NCBI GenBank assembly: GCA_963931865.1
Contig: OZ007513.1
Coordinates: 12,956,751 to 13,020,750, forward strand
Length of the DNA: 64,000 nt
Source of the DNA: Axinella damicornis
Lineage: Eukaryota; Porifera; Demospongiae; Axinellida; Axinellidae
Direction: 5' to 3'
Shown here: piece after piece, positions 22,513 to 33,190 of the stretch
Position numbering within the stretch: the first letter of the stretch is position 1
How the letters are laid out: the number at the start of each line of letters is the position of its first letter
Made by a program: the position numbers and the translations under genes
The notes under the pieces: generated by a model
Told to the model about the DNA's origin: nothing
Databases searched by the model: none
What the model saw: only the letters and a program-made list of their open reading frames with translations

Positions 22513-23498
22513 TTAAGGTAGTAAACATGGGTACCGCGATCTCCGAAACCAAGTTGATGGATAAATGGGCAGCATCAAAGCGTACACAAGTTTCAGCAAT
22601 ACTTTGCATCAAACTGCTCCCTCTGCTTGAAAATGCCCTAAAACTCAATTTTAAGGCCCTCTACGAAACTGAAAATTTGGACCCTCTCCAAGGCCCCACC
22701 CACACTCTGACCCCATCATCAATACACACACAAAACAGGCCCCAAAACTACGGATGGATTTACCACCTGCTCTCCTCACTTGCAGGCTACAGCCCAAAAC
22801 TCACTGCCACCCTCAAAAACAGAGGTTTGGCTACCCTAGGCTTTCAAAAAAAATTCCACGCACACCAACTAAAACCGACTCAAGCCAAGGCCAGTTTCCA
22901 AAAGGTCAACCTACCCCCTGCAAAAATAGGGATGCTTTTCCACGTTCACCTCTCGGTTACAGAGTTTTGGCCACACATCTACTCCCTCTCACCAGCCCAG
23001 TCCAGCTACCAAACCAGCCAAATTCGCCCTAACACGAAAATGGGCGGGGCCTGTAATGCCGAAAGGTCAACTCTCTAGAGTACCTTGGCCAGGGAGCTGT
23101 CGGAGGCTGTTCACTTTCCAGGCTGTTCTTCGGCCACTTCAGCAGACCCACAAACATTCCTGCTCACTCCACCTAGCTATTCACACACAGATAGCCCATC
23201 GCCACATTCAATCAGCTAGAATAGCTTCTTACTTTAAAAAATAATAATAATAAAAAAAAAATAGTGTTCAAACAAATCTTCAAAGTACCACACGGCCACA
23301 TCAGAGTACCGATTTGAAACTCGAAAGGGCCGCTAGCTGCATCAAAGAAAGAAGCCCCCCTTGTTTATTCCGGTTGCCGCCATGGGAAAACGTAAACAGA
23401 TGAATAACTCTAAATAACCGTATGCAAGTGACGTCATCTCATTAATTATTCATGAGCAAAATTGCGCGATTTCGCCGATGCCGTGCTTCCTACCTTAA
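22513..23498. mobile_element. TTAA-flanked inverted-repeat element
   Basis: TTAA (22513-22516) then GGTAG..., and at the other end ...CTACC then TTAA (23495-23498), with imperfect inverted ends of about 30 bp. TTAA target sites are typical of piggyBac-type elements, but the ends do not match the usual CCC start, so the class is unsure. It contains a C/A-rich strand bearing a 183-codon open frame (22527-23078) that has no recognisable domain and low-complexity composition. Confidence 0.55.
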
Positions 23499-24005
23499 CT
23501 CTTTAGGGCCTAAATTTATTTCTCTAGGTCATTTTCAGTCTATAGAACACTTAAACATACCCTAATTTCTGTTCCCTGGCGTTGCTGGGCTCGAAACTGC
23601 TCACACAGGTAATTTCAGCTACACTAAGCATATACGTGACTTAACCACACCCACCAACTAACGAACTTGCAATCAAGCCTCCCGAGAAGTGGCCAACCTG
23701 CCGTAGCTAAAAAACTGACCATGAACACTGGAAATGGAGGGCCTACAAGGCAAGACAGCTACTTCTAAGTCCATTTATGCTTAAAACCCGAGAAATGGCC
23801 TACCCGGCTCCAACCAAGGGCCGTTCAAAGCTGAGCCCAAACGCGGCCATGCTGTTTGCACCCTTCGGGTGCACCCACCCACCTCCCCCTGCCCCGCCCT
23901 TTCTGCTGGCGCAGAGCCTATCTCTCAAGGACATTGCCGGATGTGACATCATGAAGCTGAAAGTCTCACGTTGCAGATATGCAACGTTAGGTCTTAAAGG
24001 GTTAA
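23495..24005. mobile_element. MITE of the TTAACCCTTTA family
   Basis: Left end TTAACTCTTTAGGGCCTAA; right end, inverted, TTAACCCTTTAAGACCTAA. It abuts and shares TTAA with the previous element. Its inner GAGAAATGGCCTACCC...CAACCAAGGGC recurs in diverged form at 41640-41690. Confidence 0.6.
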
Positions 24006-24315
24006 GCTTCTGTACCAAGGCATTAACCACATCCTTTCGAATGTTGAAATTGCTGTAGTAGACCTTTGACCTTTATCCAATGAGCCCTGCACTTATGATT
24101 ACACATAGCTAGCTAGCTAAAGGGAATTCTCGTGTGGCTAGCTATACACTATCTGTTCGCTTTAAGTAAACATGATGCTGTTAGGTAGCTACATGTAGCT
24201 ATATGCTCCATTACATTATAGGTATTGTGTATACATTCACACAATACCTTTGTCATTTGTCATGCAACCTTGCGGTCATTAAACTCACAGATTTAAGTAA
24301 AAGCTATAAACGTTG
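24006..24315. other. Spacer 3' of receptor A
   Basis: Contains a second copy (about 24229-24252) of the receptor A donor neighbourhood, TATACATTCACACAATACCT, found also at 24373-24392. No other gene signal. Confidence 0.4.
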
Positions 24316-24380
24316 TTAGAGTCTTGCCATGCACAGTGGACCTGCATGCAGGTGGCAGTTTGAGGCATGCTGGTATACAT

Positions 24381-27167
24381 TCACACAATACCTTTGTTAT
24401 TGTCGTCCTTGTTGTCATGGTCACCTGCATCATTGGCTCTCGTGGATAGTGTTGCCCCATCAGAATTGGGAGTGGTCTTCTCGGGAGTGCTCTGTTTGGG
24501 TCGACACAAGATGATGAACATTTTGCGACCGAAGAGGCACGCCAGTACTGCAAAGGCACTCATTGCTACTGAAAAGGCAGCTGCTGCGCTCTGCAACTCT
24601 CGAGTCGACTGCGATGCAAAGTATGTTGGAATGAAGGAAAATGCCACCCAGAAAACCAGCAACGCAAATGTGCAAAATGACACAAATCTTGCTTCATTGA
24701 AGTTTGCAGGATACTTGAAACTCAGTACTCCCAATATGGTTGACGCCAAGATGATGGTGGATTCATACAAGGCTGATAGTACTAGAAATATGATTGAATC
24801 CGTATTGCAGGTCACAACAATTTCTGGGAGATGATTGTCATTCTGCTTATTAAGTCGCACTTCTCTATTGATTCCTGGAACTTGGTAGGCAATGGAAGCT
24901 ATTGTAAGCAGCATCTGCCCTGTCACTATCAGCAAGGTGAAGAGGATCTGATATTGCGGTTCAGTGAATCGCAGGTGTGTTAAGGTCTTGTTGAAGAAAA
25001 TTCGGGCAACACGAATAATTTTGACAAAAAGTGCCCCAAATATCAACGAGAAAGCGATCCAAACTCCACTCCTCTGAATGACACATACCCCCAACGTGGG
25101 TGGTGAGATATAAATGAACGTCAGGATGAAACTGAATGTGATGCCAATCAGTAGCAGGATCATCTGCTCCCGGCCAGAGGATTTTATGACTGGAGTTTTC
25201 CAACAGAAAACGAAGATGGTGGCTACTGCTACTGTGCACAGCAGACCAACCATGGAGATGATTAATACAACAATAGACAACGGGTGGCTAATGCTGAGGT
25301 ACGTCTCGGGGATCTGGATGCAACTGTTGCTGCCTGAGGTGGGATTGTTACCCCACAAATATTCACCAAGTTCTGAGCAATTTTTGCAGTTTGGTGCTTT
25401 GGGGTCGTCCGAATAATTCTGCCCAAGGCAAGGGTCGCATATTCCGCAGCAGGACGATACGACTGGTCGGCGATACTGCCCTGAGGTGCAGAAGCTACAC
25501 TGCGAAGAATTGGGACTGTACGATATGTTTCCAGAACTCTTCAACCCAAACTGAAACGTTAATGAAGTGTTGAGTTCTAAAGCTGCTAGTTCAGACTCGT
25601 TTGAAAGAGAACTGTCCCATATTCCAACTTGTTGAAAACCATACTGTCGTGAACCACCAACATCGGATGCCTGGTAGTTCAAAATTTCATACTTTCCTTC
25701 CACATTTCCCGAACGATCAAAGATGATTCTATTGTTTACATCAGTTGGACTTGTAATGTTTATCATTGCAATGTATTCACGGAGAGAGGACCCATTCAGC
25801 TCTCTGGTCTGGCCACGGCAAGTGTTATTGAGTCTGTTCCAATGCAGCGGTTGAGCGCAGTTTTCGGAAAGAAAGTTTTGGAGGGCATGAGCAAACGTAT
25901 ATACTGCATCAATCACCTGGGATGTGTACACGCTTTGCTCAAAAGCATGCAATTCTATGATGCTTTGGTTTCTGTCACATACAGTTTTATCTGTGTTTGG
26001 GGAACTATTGAGGGTGCAGTTGGCAAAGGCAGCGTAGAGATCCTTGAACCAGGGATTACGTCTGTTGCTGTTGACTGTCAACTGAGAGAGGTAGTTTGTG
26101 AATTCACTCACCTTCGGTGACAGCGGAGAGACCCCAAACATTCCCGCCACCGACTCGTTGAACCTGTGTGCGATGGGCAGTGACCTGGCCCATGTGTCGC
26201 TTGCAAACCAAGTAAATCTCTGTCGTGCGGATGTATTGGAAACCTTTTCCAGTATCTGCTCAGCATTCTGATGAGCTGCAAAAATGACCACTACATTTGC
26301 ATCAGATTCAACCAATTTATGTGCAAGCCTCTCATAATCCTCAGTTACAAAGCCCTCTTCAACTGGCTCGTTCAGGTCAATGCATATCCCACTCTCTGCT
26401 GCCAGGGCGTGCAGCTCAGCTATTCCTGGCTGTCCGTATGCGTCGTTGGAATAAATGGTAGAAATGTGAGTCCAGTTGAAGTACAGCATCAGTTCGACCA
26501 TCGCTTTGGCCTGCAGGTCGTCCGGTGGGATGGTGCGATAGAAGTAGCTGTGTTGGTTTCTGTTGCTGAGGAATGGCGAGGTAGACCCGTAGCTGATTTG
26601 CGGGATGCGAAAAAGTCTTCCGAGGCTAGCAACCGGAACGCTAACGCGGCTTGACAACGCCCCGACTATGCCCACTGTGGGAGCTGCTGACGCAGCCGCA
26701 GCGTTGCCTCCGTATCCACTGGCACCCTCAAACTCACGGTCACCGCAGCTTTCGAAATCGATTCGCTCGCCCGCAATGATCAAGTCCAGTGCTTCGTCCA
26801 GTCCAATGTTTGTACTGTAACATGTATCTCGTATATCATACCCAACTGTGAGGCCCGACAGCAAACTGCTGTCAGCGTTAATTGAATCGAGTGCGAACAA
26901 CATAGCTTCGATTTCTTGGTCCACACGGATAGCGCCGCAGCGCCCCCCTCCAAAATTAGGATCTTCTGCGTGGATCGGAAATAGCCCTCCTAGAACGAAG
27001 TCTTTGCTCTCGCGGTCTCTGATGCCACTGACTCTCCTGCGAATTCCATCTCCAGTCTCGAGTCGCTCCGACTCTTCGGTGTAGCGATACAGCACTGCGT
27101 CCGTTTGCTCGCTACAGTGTAGGGCTACATGCAAGATCAGCAACAGCGCCGGCTGGACTAACTTCAT
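24381..27167 (-). CDS. Class C GPCR (mGluR/CaSR-like), receptor A
   Basis: 928 residues in one exon. Signal peptide at the N-terminus (LVQPALLLILHVALHC). Residues of about 40-520 form the Venus-flytrap ligand-binding domain, with NWTHISTIYSNDAYGQPG and ASDTWAR. A nine-cysteine NCD3G domain follows (CSFCTSGQYRRPVVSSCC to CKNCSELG); its presence separates this gene from GABA-B receptors. Seven helices run from about 610 to 870 with TPVIKSSGREQM and the class C signature KYPANFNEARF. Of the mGluR1 amino-acid-site residues, those matching T188, Y236 and D318 are kept, R78 is replaced by Glu and K409 is not kept. The frame ends in KG/IV*, where AAAG/GTATTG (24392/24391) is a phase-1 donor. A possible terminal exon is 24341-24316 (PLCMARL then stop), but that intron would be only 50 bp. 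Confidence 0.93.
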   Translation of the reverse strand: MKLVQPALLLILHVALHCSEQTDAVLYRYTEESERLETGDGIRRRVSGIRDRESKDFVLGGLFPIHAEDPNFGGGRCGAIRVDQEIEAMLFALDSINADSSLLSGLTVGYDIRDTCYSTNIGLDEALDLIIAGERIDFESCGDREFEGASGYGGNAAAASAAPTVGIVGALSSRVSVPVASLGRLFRIPQISYGSTSPFLSNRNQHSYFYRTIPPDDLQAKAMVELMLYFNWTHISTIYSNDAYGQPGIAELHALAAESGICIDLNEPVEEGFVTEDYERLAHKLVESDANVVVIFAAHQNAEQILEKVSNTSARQRFTWFASDTWARSLPIAHRFNESVAGMFGVSPLSPKVSEFTNYLSQLTVNSNRRNPWFKDLYAAFANCTLNSSPNTDKTVCDRNQSIIELHAFEQSVYTSQVIDAVYTFAHALQNFLSENCAQPLHWNRLNNTCRGQTRELNGSSLREYIAMINITSPTDVNNRIIFDRSGNVEGKYEILNYQASDVGGSRQYGFQQVGIWDSSLSNESELAALELNTSLTFQFGLKSSGNISYSPNSSQCSFCTSGQYRRPVVSSCCGICDPCLGQNYSDDPKAPNCKNCSELGEYLWGNNPTSGSNSCIQIPETYLSISHPLSIVVLIISMVGLLCTVAVATIFVFCWKTPVIKSSGREQMILLLIGITFSFILTFIYISPPTLGVCVIQRSGVWIAFSLIFGALFVKIIRVARIFFNKTLTHLRFTEPQYQILFTLLIVTGQMLLTIASIAYQVPGINREVRLNKQNDNHLPEIVVTCNTDSIIFLVLSALYESTIILASTILGVLSFKYPANFNEARFVSFCTFALLVFWVAFSFIPTYFASQSTRELQSAAAAFSVAMSAFAVLACLFGRKMFIILCRPKQSTPEKTTPNSDGATLSTRANDAGDHDNKDDNNKGIV

Positions 27168-27470
27168 CGTGAACTACCCGACGCCAAAGTCTTGATTCGT
27201 AATACACTAGTGCTGTCACTGCTGGGTCTAGAGTATATCAGCAGGAAGTAGCTACATGCTTTATAACGTAGGTTCAAATTCATACTTCATTCAGCCTATA
27301 ATGACGTGGTCTTTCAGGACAGTCCCTAGTAGCTAATTGCTTGACCAAACTGGGTGGGTGTGACTCTACCTATTTCTGCATAGCTATTCCCTTGAGAGTG
27401 CTAATTAGCTGCTGCTCTGTCCTGTGATTTCACTGGAATCGTACAGGACTAGCTGGTAGCTATTATTATA
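27168..27470. other. 5' flank of receptor A
   Basis: Probable promoter and leader of receptor A on the minus strand; no specific element identified. Confidence 0.3.
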
Positions 27471-27707
27471 ATGGCCGGACTGCAGGGTAGTGTGCTAGTG
27501 CTGAATGCTCAAGTTCTTGGGCTGAAGGCTACGGTGGAGAAGTTCCGGCAGTCTACGTCTGCCGTTGACAGACTGGAGGGCGTGGAATGCTCAGGCAGTA
27601 ATGGCAAGTTACCTTGGAATGTGGTAGCTGGTGGTGGGAAACGGGGCAAGTGTCTAGATAAGGGTGTTCCTAGCAACAGTGGGTATTATGGCCAAGGGTA
27701 CCAGTAA
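27471..27707 (+). CDS. Short open frame, possible LINE ORF1 remnant
   Basis: 78 codons. The N-terminal part is rich in heptad-like leucines (LQGSVLVLNAQVLGLKATVE) and is followed by LPWNVVAGGGKRGK, which resembles the linker after the coiled coil in some non-LTR ORF1 proteins. Not recognised with certainty. A LINE ORF2-like tail on the same strand lies 550 bp downstream, consistent with an internally deleted LINE. Confidence 0.3.
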   Translation: MAGLQGSVLVLNAQVLGLKATVEKFRQSTSAVDRLEGVECSGSNGKLPWNVVAGGGKRGKCLDKGVPSNSGYYGQGYQ

Positions 27708-28259
27708 CACTCCAAGGGCACTACCTGCATGTGGCAAGCTTGCTACCTCTTACTGCCTCTGTTAATGGCTCCTCTGAGCGGGGTCATGTACACAGGAATC
27801 GTATACCAGTAAAGGGTGTCGGTTAGGGTTAGAAAAGTTTGGGGCACCCTCAGGAGCACAACAGCTCTTGCTGTCGAAAATGTCCTCAAAACTCTTACAA
27901 GCATAAATGCAATGGGGCTAGTGGTCAAAAGGAAGTTGGCGCATAGTGACCGAAATGGTGGTTTGTTGTCAGGGGTGAGAGAACTATAGTGCTCTAGAAC
28001 AGCTGCAAAAGGAATGGCAAACAATAAGTGTTCAGACTTCTTGGAGGCTTGAGGCCTGGACTCAGTTATGGCAAGAGTGTATAATAATTATACACTCTTG
28101 GTTATGGTGATGACCCTGTTTGCCCCCCTGCAGAACAATTGCATATTGTTGAACAATCAGAGCAGCCATCGCTGGCTTCCTCTGAACAAGCAGCGTCCCA
28201 GCAAACTACCACTCATCATCAACAGATGATCTCCAGTTACCTACGCAACCGAGTACAAG

Positions 28260-28560
28260 TCAGTGTCAAGGGAGAGCTTTCATATTCAGGTTTTCTGCAA
28301 GGGAATACCTTAAGCAATGTCATCTGTATAAACTTGAATCATGGGTTGTCAATTTTCCAGACTCTCCGATCACCTTGTCTCACACTTCCCATTACCATAC
28401 CCACTCCAACCATGCACAATCTCTCTCTACATGTGCTTTTTTCTGTGAAGCCCCCCGCACCTGGAACGTATTGCCTTATTCTGTGATGTCATCATCTATC
28501 CTTGACTCCTTTAAAAAGGAATGTATCTGGTTATTTGTAGTTGTGCTTTTATGTGGGTAT
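28260..28560 (+). pseudogene. 3' end of a LINE ORF2-like sequence
   Basis: In the plus frames, LKQCHLYKLESW then, one frame over, CEAPRTWNVLPYSVMSSSIL and DSFKKECIWLF resemble the C-terminus of jockey/CR1-type ORF2 (RTWNxLPxSVxxSSSLxxFKxxL). Frames shift, so this is a decayed fragment. Confidence 0.45.
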
Positions 28561-28689
28561 TTGTACTAGTGGTTTTTATATCAGCTCATTAACTGCCTTA
28601 TAGCTAGTAATTACATTTGCTAAACTCACTTGTTCCTTGCATTACGCTTGCTCCTTGTTGTCTTATTGCACTTGGTTTTGGGGGTACAT

Positions 28690-29233
28690 ACTTGTATTTG
28701 CAGTTGTTACTGTTTTAGGCAACTTTAAGCCCAAACTTCTGAACACATTCCAACTTCTCAATGTCCTTCTGCAGATGTGGATCCCATATGCTACACGCAT
28801 ATTCCAAGTGAGGGCGGATCAGGGATTGGTATAATTATAAGCGCAAAAGAGTCTGAGGTTCAGAATGGTGGTAGAATTTACGATAGAGAACTCCAATGAT
28901 CATGAGCTTCCTGGCCTTTGAGCAGATGGCAGAAATGTGGTTCGACCAGGAAATGTCGGAGGACAGGATGACACCTAGGTATTTGGTTTCGGTAACATTG
29001 TTTATAACATTTCCATTGATCATTAGTGGAACATTTGGTAGCGTTGGAAGTCTCTTTCTAGAAAAAAGTAGGTGGCAACATTTCAGGAGATTCAGGAATA
29101 GGTAGTTGTCTGTTACCCACTTGAAGATGGCATTGATATCATCCTGAACAAGGAGATAGTCGACCGGAGACTGGATAATCTGGTACAGGGCAATGTCATC
29201 AGCATAAATAACCATTTTTCCATTTGATACCAC
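28690..29233 (-). pseudogene. Reverse transcriptase fragment of a LINE
   Basis: 132 codons open on the minus strand with the RT active-site box (MVIYADDIALY), FLNLLKCCHLLFSRK and YLGVILSSDISWSNHI, typical of jockey/CR1 non-LTR RTs. It continues across a break as IRPHLEYACSIWDPHL and KDIEKLECVQKFGLK. It is truncated at both ends and convergent with the plus-strand tail at 28260-28560. Confidence 0.8.
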
Positions 29234-30456
29234 ACGTCACATCGTCAATATTAATGAAGATCAGAAATAATAAGGGCCCCAGAAACAACTGCAGATTGTG
29301 CTCCTTTGATGACGACAAATTGCTCTCTGTCTGATATTATGTATCCTTGGCATGAATTTTTATACATTAAGGTGCTTCAAAACACAATTGAGGAACTTCA
29401 TACTTCCGTGCACAATTGTTTTAGCTACAAAAAATTTCCCACAGGGCATTTTGAAACGTCATTTGGGTAATAATGTTGATAATCTTAATTAGCTTTCTGG
29501 AAACATTAGAACAGTTATCACAAGCTCTCAAACCAACAATCAAAGATGTAGTATATTAGCTTATATGTAGTATATGCAATCTTTGGAGGAAAGTAAACAA
29601 ACAAACTAGCAACAAGGTTGTTTTACTGTACGAAGTTTCTTTCAGGCTAATAACAATTTTTGTATAGCTACATCTGCGCTACTAGCTCCACTTCTAGTGT
29701 AAGCATAGCTATGAATGTGCCCCCACAATGCACAGCCAGCCTGCAAGGTTGGACTCAAATTATTATGTGCAGATCCTTTCTTAACTAACCGCCAGCTGTA
29801 GTGTGCACAAGTATATGAATCAAGCAGAAATGAATGTTAGGCCCATCAAATGTGGGGAATTGCCCAAATTGTGAAAAAAGAAGAAGTTTTGTTCAGAGAT
29901 TTGTCTATGACGATCTTCACTGCAACATGGATGATATTTGTGCTGCAGAACACAATAACAGTGAGAACGGATTATTAGCATTTCAGGGTTTAACAGCTAT
30001 TTCAAGCTCCCCAAACCAACAACAAAAATCAAGCTACCTATAATTTGTAAACAAACAGCCTGCTAAGTCTAATGTATTTTAAGGACTAATGATCTTTTAT
30101 AGTAGCTAGCTACAGCCCAAATTCCAGTCCCACGTCTTTATTTGTATGTACATGCAGACCCTTTCAACCATCAACTATATGACTGAGTTTTGCCCTGTGT
30201 GGACTACAACCTGCTTGGCTACTTGTGAAATCACATCAATAGTGTGAACTGAGAATTGTGCTTGGAGGGTTTAGTGTTCATGATGTGTCAATAGTGTGAA
30301 CTCAGAATCACGTGATTAATTGTGCCGCAGTGTTTTGTGTTCATGATGTGTCAATAGTGTGAACTGAGAATCATTGTGCTTGGAGTGTCTAGTGTTCTTG
30401 ATGGATGTGCTTATCTTGTACCAGTATCAGCAGATTAGAACATTACTGTGCTAATG
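29234..30456. other. Intergenic, no gene seen
   Basis: A/T-rich. 30236-30390 holds a loosely repeated phrase (GTGAACTGAGAAT...GTGTTCATGATGTGTCAATA) about three times. No coding signal. Confidence 0.4.
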
Positions 30457-30568
30457 TAGCCTCTTCCCCAGTCCCACGCCCAGCTTTTCGTCACTTGCAG
30501 TACGGTAAAGCGCTTTACCGTACTGCAAGCGACGAAAAGCTGGGCGATATGGCCTGGGAACGAGGCTA
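30457..30568. mobile_element. Palindromic MITE (AGCCTCGTTCCC family)
   Basis: 112 bp, TAGCCTC...GAGGCTA, folding into an almost perfect hairpin with arms CGCCCAGCTTTTCGTC...TTGCAGTACGGTAAAGC. Confidence 0.8.
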
Positions 30569-30753
30569 GTGCTAATGTGCTGTATTCGATTTACATGTTT
30601 ATAATGGTTTTCTGTTTGGTTTTATGTGATGGTTGCTAGGTTGACTTAGGTTACATAAACTATTGGCTGTCTAGAGCATTTTTTTCCAGCTAGCTAATTG
30701 GGTGTGTGTGACAAGTTCTTCTGCTACACGTTAAGCTTAAGTTAGAGCAGGGT

Positions 30754-30822
30754 TAGCCTCATTCCCGTGGGAACGAGGCTAGAGCAGGGTTAGCCTCATT
30801 CGTTCCCGTGGGAACGAGGCTA
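30754..30822. mobile_element. Two minimal palindromic copies in tandem
   Basis: TAGCCTCATTCCCGTGGGAACGAGGCTA type hairpins at 30754-30781 and 30791-30822, separated by GAGCAGGGT. They look like the bare ends of the same MITE family joined head to head. Confidence 0.75.
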
Positions 30823-31385
30823 GAGCAGGGTCTGTCACAGGCACATGTGTGTTTCCTCACTAGCTAAATGCTTTACTGTACCTGGCGGTACAGCTATGTA
30901 GCTAGATATGGGCCAGAATAAAATCTCTGACAAACCTGGAAATAGCTGCTGGCTATTTGCTTAGCTTAGGTGGATGTGTTTAGGTCACACTCCAATCAAG
31001 TTTGATGGACTCAACTGTGCTTAGGTCATGCAGTAAGCATAATCGCACATGTGTAGCTCATTTGTAATAGTATACAATTGAAGAAGTGGAGCTTGTCGGA
31101 ATTCTGTTCCAGTCCAGTAACAACACTGGACCAGGTAGCACATGATAATAAAGCAGGCTACCATATATGGTAAAGAGCCCCAGCTTGTTTTTGTTGTGTT
31201 GCTTCTGAAATGGTCTAGTAGTTTATGCTTTCTTTGTTTGGATAACAAGACCAGGGGGATTCAACTGGTTTGATCGAACCCCCATTACGAATTGAGTAGT
31301 AGTTGGCCCTTGTGGGCTTCCATACTGACTAGTACGGGCCTGATAACTTCAGGGAGACAATCCTAGTAATTATTGCTGTTTCTGC
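30823..31385. other. Intergenic, no gene seen
   Basis: No coding or structural signal beyond short A/T-rich repeats. Confidence 0.35.
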
Positions 31386-31387
31386 GT

Positions 31388-31680
31388 GCAGCACCTCTTG
31401 GTCCCTCACTCCCCCATGCAGAACCCCTCGGATGCAGCACCTCTTGGTCCCTCACTCCCCCATGCAGAACCCCTCAGATGCAGCACCTCTTGGTCCCTCA
31501 CTCCCCCATGCAGAACCCCTCGGATGCAGCACCTCTTGGTCCCTCACTCCCCCATGCAGAACCCCTCGGATGCAGCACCTCTTGGTCCCTCACTCCCCCA
31601 TGCAGAACCCCTCGGATGCAGCACCTCTTGGTCCCTCACTCCCCCATGCAGAACTCCTCGGATGCAGCACCCCTTGGTCG
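31388..31680. repeat. 46-bp minisatellite
   Basis: About six copies of GCAGCACCTCTTGGTCCCTC + ACTCCCCCATGCAGAACCCC + TCGGAT. The copies differ by single bases. Open frames here come from the repeat. Confidence 0.92.
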
Positions 31681-31737
31681 CTCCCACCATGGCACAGCTC
31701 TCCCTTACATCCATGCACCCCCGCCCTCCATTCCATC

Positions 31738-31825
31738 CTGCCCACCATGCAGGAGGTGGGGTCCACCCTGCCTACCATGCAAGAGGTGGGGTCTACCCTA
31801 CCCACCATGCTGGAGGTGGGGTCCT
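31738..31825. repeat. 30-bp minisatellite
   Basis: Three tandem copies of CCCACCATGCAGGAGGTGGG + GTCYACCCTG, with a fourth separated by the MITE at 31827-31929 (copy at 31944). Confidence 0.8.
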
Positions 31826-31826
31826 A

Positions 31827-31929
31827 TAGCCTCGTCCCTAGGCCTCCGCCCAGATTCTATCTCGCAGCCGTGGAGAAAAATCAATTTTCTCCACGGCTGT
31901 GATATAAAATCTGGGTGGAGGCAAGGCTA
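31827..31929. mobile_element. Palindromic MITE inserted in the 30-bp minisatellite
   Basis: 103 bp, TAGCCTCGTCCCTAGGCCTC...GAGGCAAGGCTA, with a hairpin core AGCCGTGGAGAAAA / TTTTCTCCACGGCT. It interrupts the minisatellite, so it arrived after the repeat had expanded. Confidence 0.75.
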
Positions 31930-32275
31930 GTTGGGTCCAACATGCCCACCATGCAGGAGGTGGGGTCCAAAATGCTGATACAATGGAATGTAGCTGGGTG
32001 GGCAGCTACACGGAATGTAGCAATGTTTATCAAAATTTTCATATGTATAGCTAATAATGCACAGCATCACCTACCTAAAGCCCCTAGAGAGACCATGGCC
32101 CACAGAATGGCTTATGACTTCATGAAAGGATGACATGTATAATACTAACAGCAATTGATAGTAAGAGTGCCGGATAACTACAGTCTAGCCGCTGCCTGGC
32201 CAGTCACGCACTGTGGGTTTGGCCGGCCAGACGGATCGGGCTAGCAACTAGACTGGGATAGTTGTAAATATAGCA

Positions 32276-32775
32276 GTGCTCTATCTGGACTACGAAAGCC
32301 CACAACTTCAACTTCATTTCCATTGCACTCTTCCATTGTGCGCTTCCACTTCCATTTTCCATTCCATTCTCCCATTCAGGCAAAGTCTATTTGCTCCTTT
32401 TGGGATAGCATGTAGCTACATGATATTACATTAAGGCTAACAGTAGGTACCAATGTCTTGCAAAGTGCGTCGCTTTGTTTGTTATGGTCTACGTCTTTGG
32501 ACATGCAGTTGTTGGGCAGAGCTAGGTATTTCAGATGCCAGGATGCTGACTGGCGCAATGATCCTGTATTGAGTTCTTGCAGATTGGCAAGAGAAGAAGT
32601 GTCCAATCTGCAGTTCATTCTCCTGCGGGTGAAGGTCAGTATGGTTAGAGGTCATGGCGATCCTATACTTGTTGGGCAATGAAGAGTGCAGTGGCAGTGG
32701 ATGCGTGAATGGAAGAGTGCAATGGAAATCAAGTGCCGATGAAATTGAAGTTGGCTCTTGTGGGCCTCTATCCTG
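32276..32775. mobile_element. Inverted-repeat element, MITE-like
   Basis: Left arm CAACTTCAACTTCATTTCCA and TTGCACTCTTCCATT is matched, inverted, by AATGGAAGAGTGCAATGGAA and GAAATTGAAGTTG near 32710-32750. About 500 bp. Borders are approximate and no target duplication was identified. Confidence 0.5.
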
Positions 32776-33190
32776 GGACGTGCTACTCCCAAGACCCTCA
32801 CCAATGAAGCTATCATGCTACGCTTTTCCTTTAGTCATATTACATGTATTATGTGGTTATACCACACAGTATTAACTTATACACTGCAGCTATAAATAGC
32901 TACTTCACAAGTTTCCCAATTGCAACACACAGTGAAGCCACAGAGTCGATGTATGATGGAGGGAGTGACGACAGCTGGTAGGGGTGTTATAAATACAAGA
33001 CGCATACGTGTTTGGTGCTCTGCAATAACTGTCACTGCAAAGTAATAGTGTAGCAAAAAAAGCTGCAAAGGTTTTGTAACATTTAAATAAACAGGTGTAT
33101 ATATGCTTTACTATAATGGGATACAAAATACGTCTATATTCAGCAAACCAGTCTGCCTCGGTGTCTCACCCCTGAAAGGGTCTCATTCAG
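32776..33190. other. Region 3' of receptor B
   Basis: A minus-strand frame opening after ATTGCAG at 33024/33023 is phase-1 compatible with the receptor B donor and stays open for about 47 codons to 32877. It is a weak candidate for an alternative terminal exon. No other gene signal. Confidence 0.3.

Noticed and set aside
22527..23078. 183-codon plus-strand frame
   Set aside because: Strongly C/A-biased strand with few chances for stops, inside an inverted-repeat element, and no recognisable domain.
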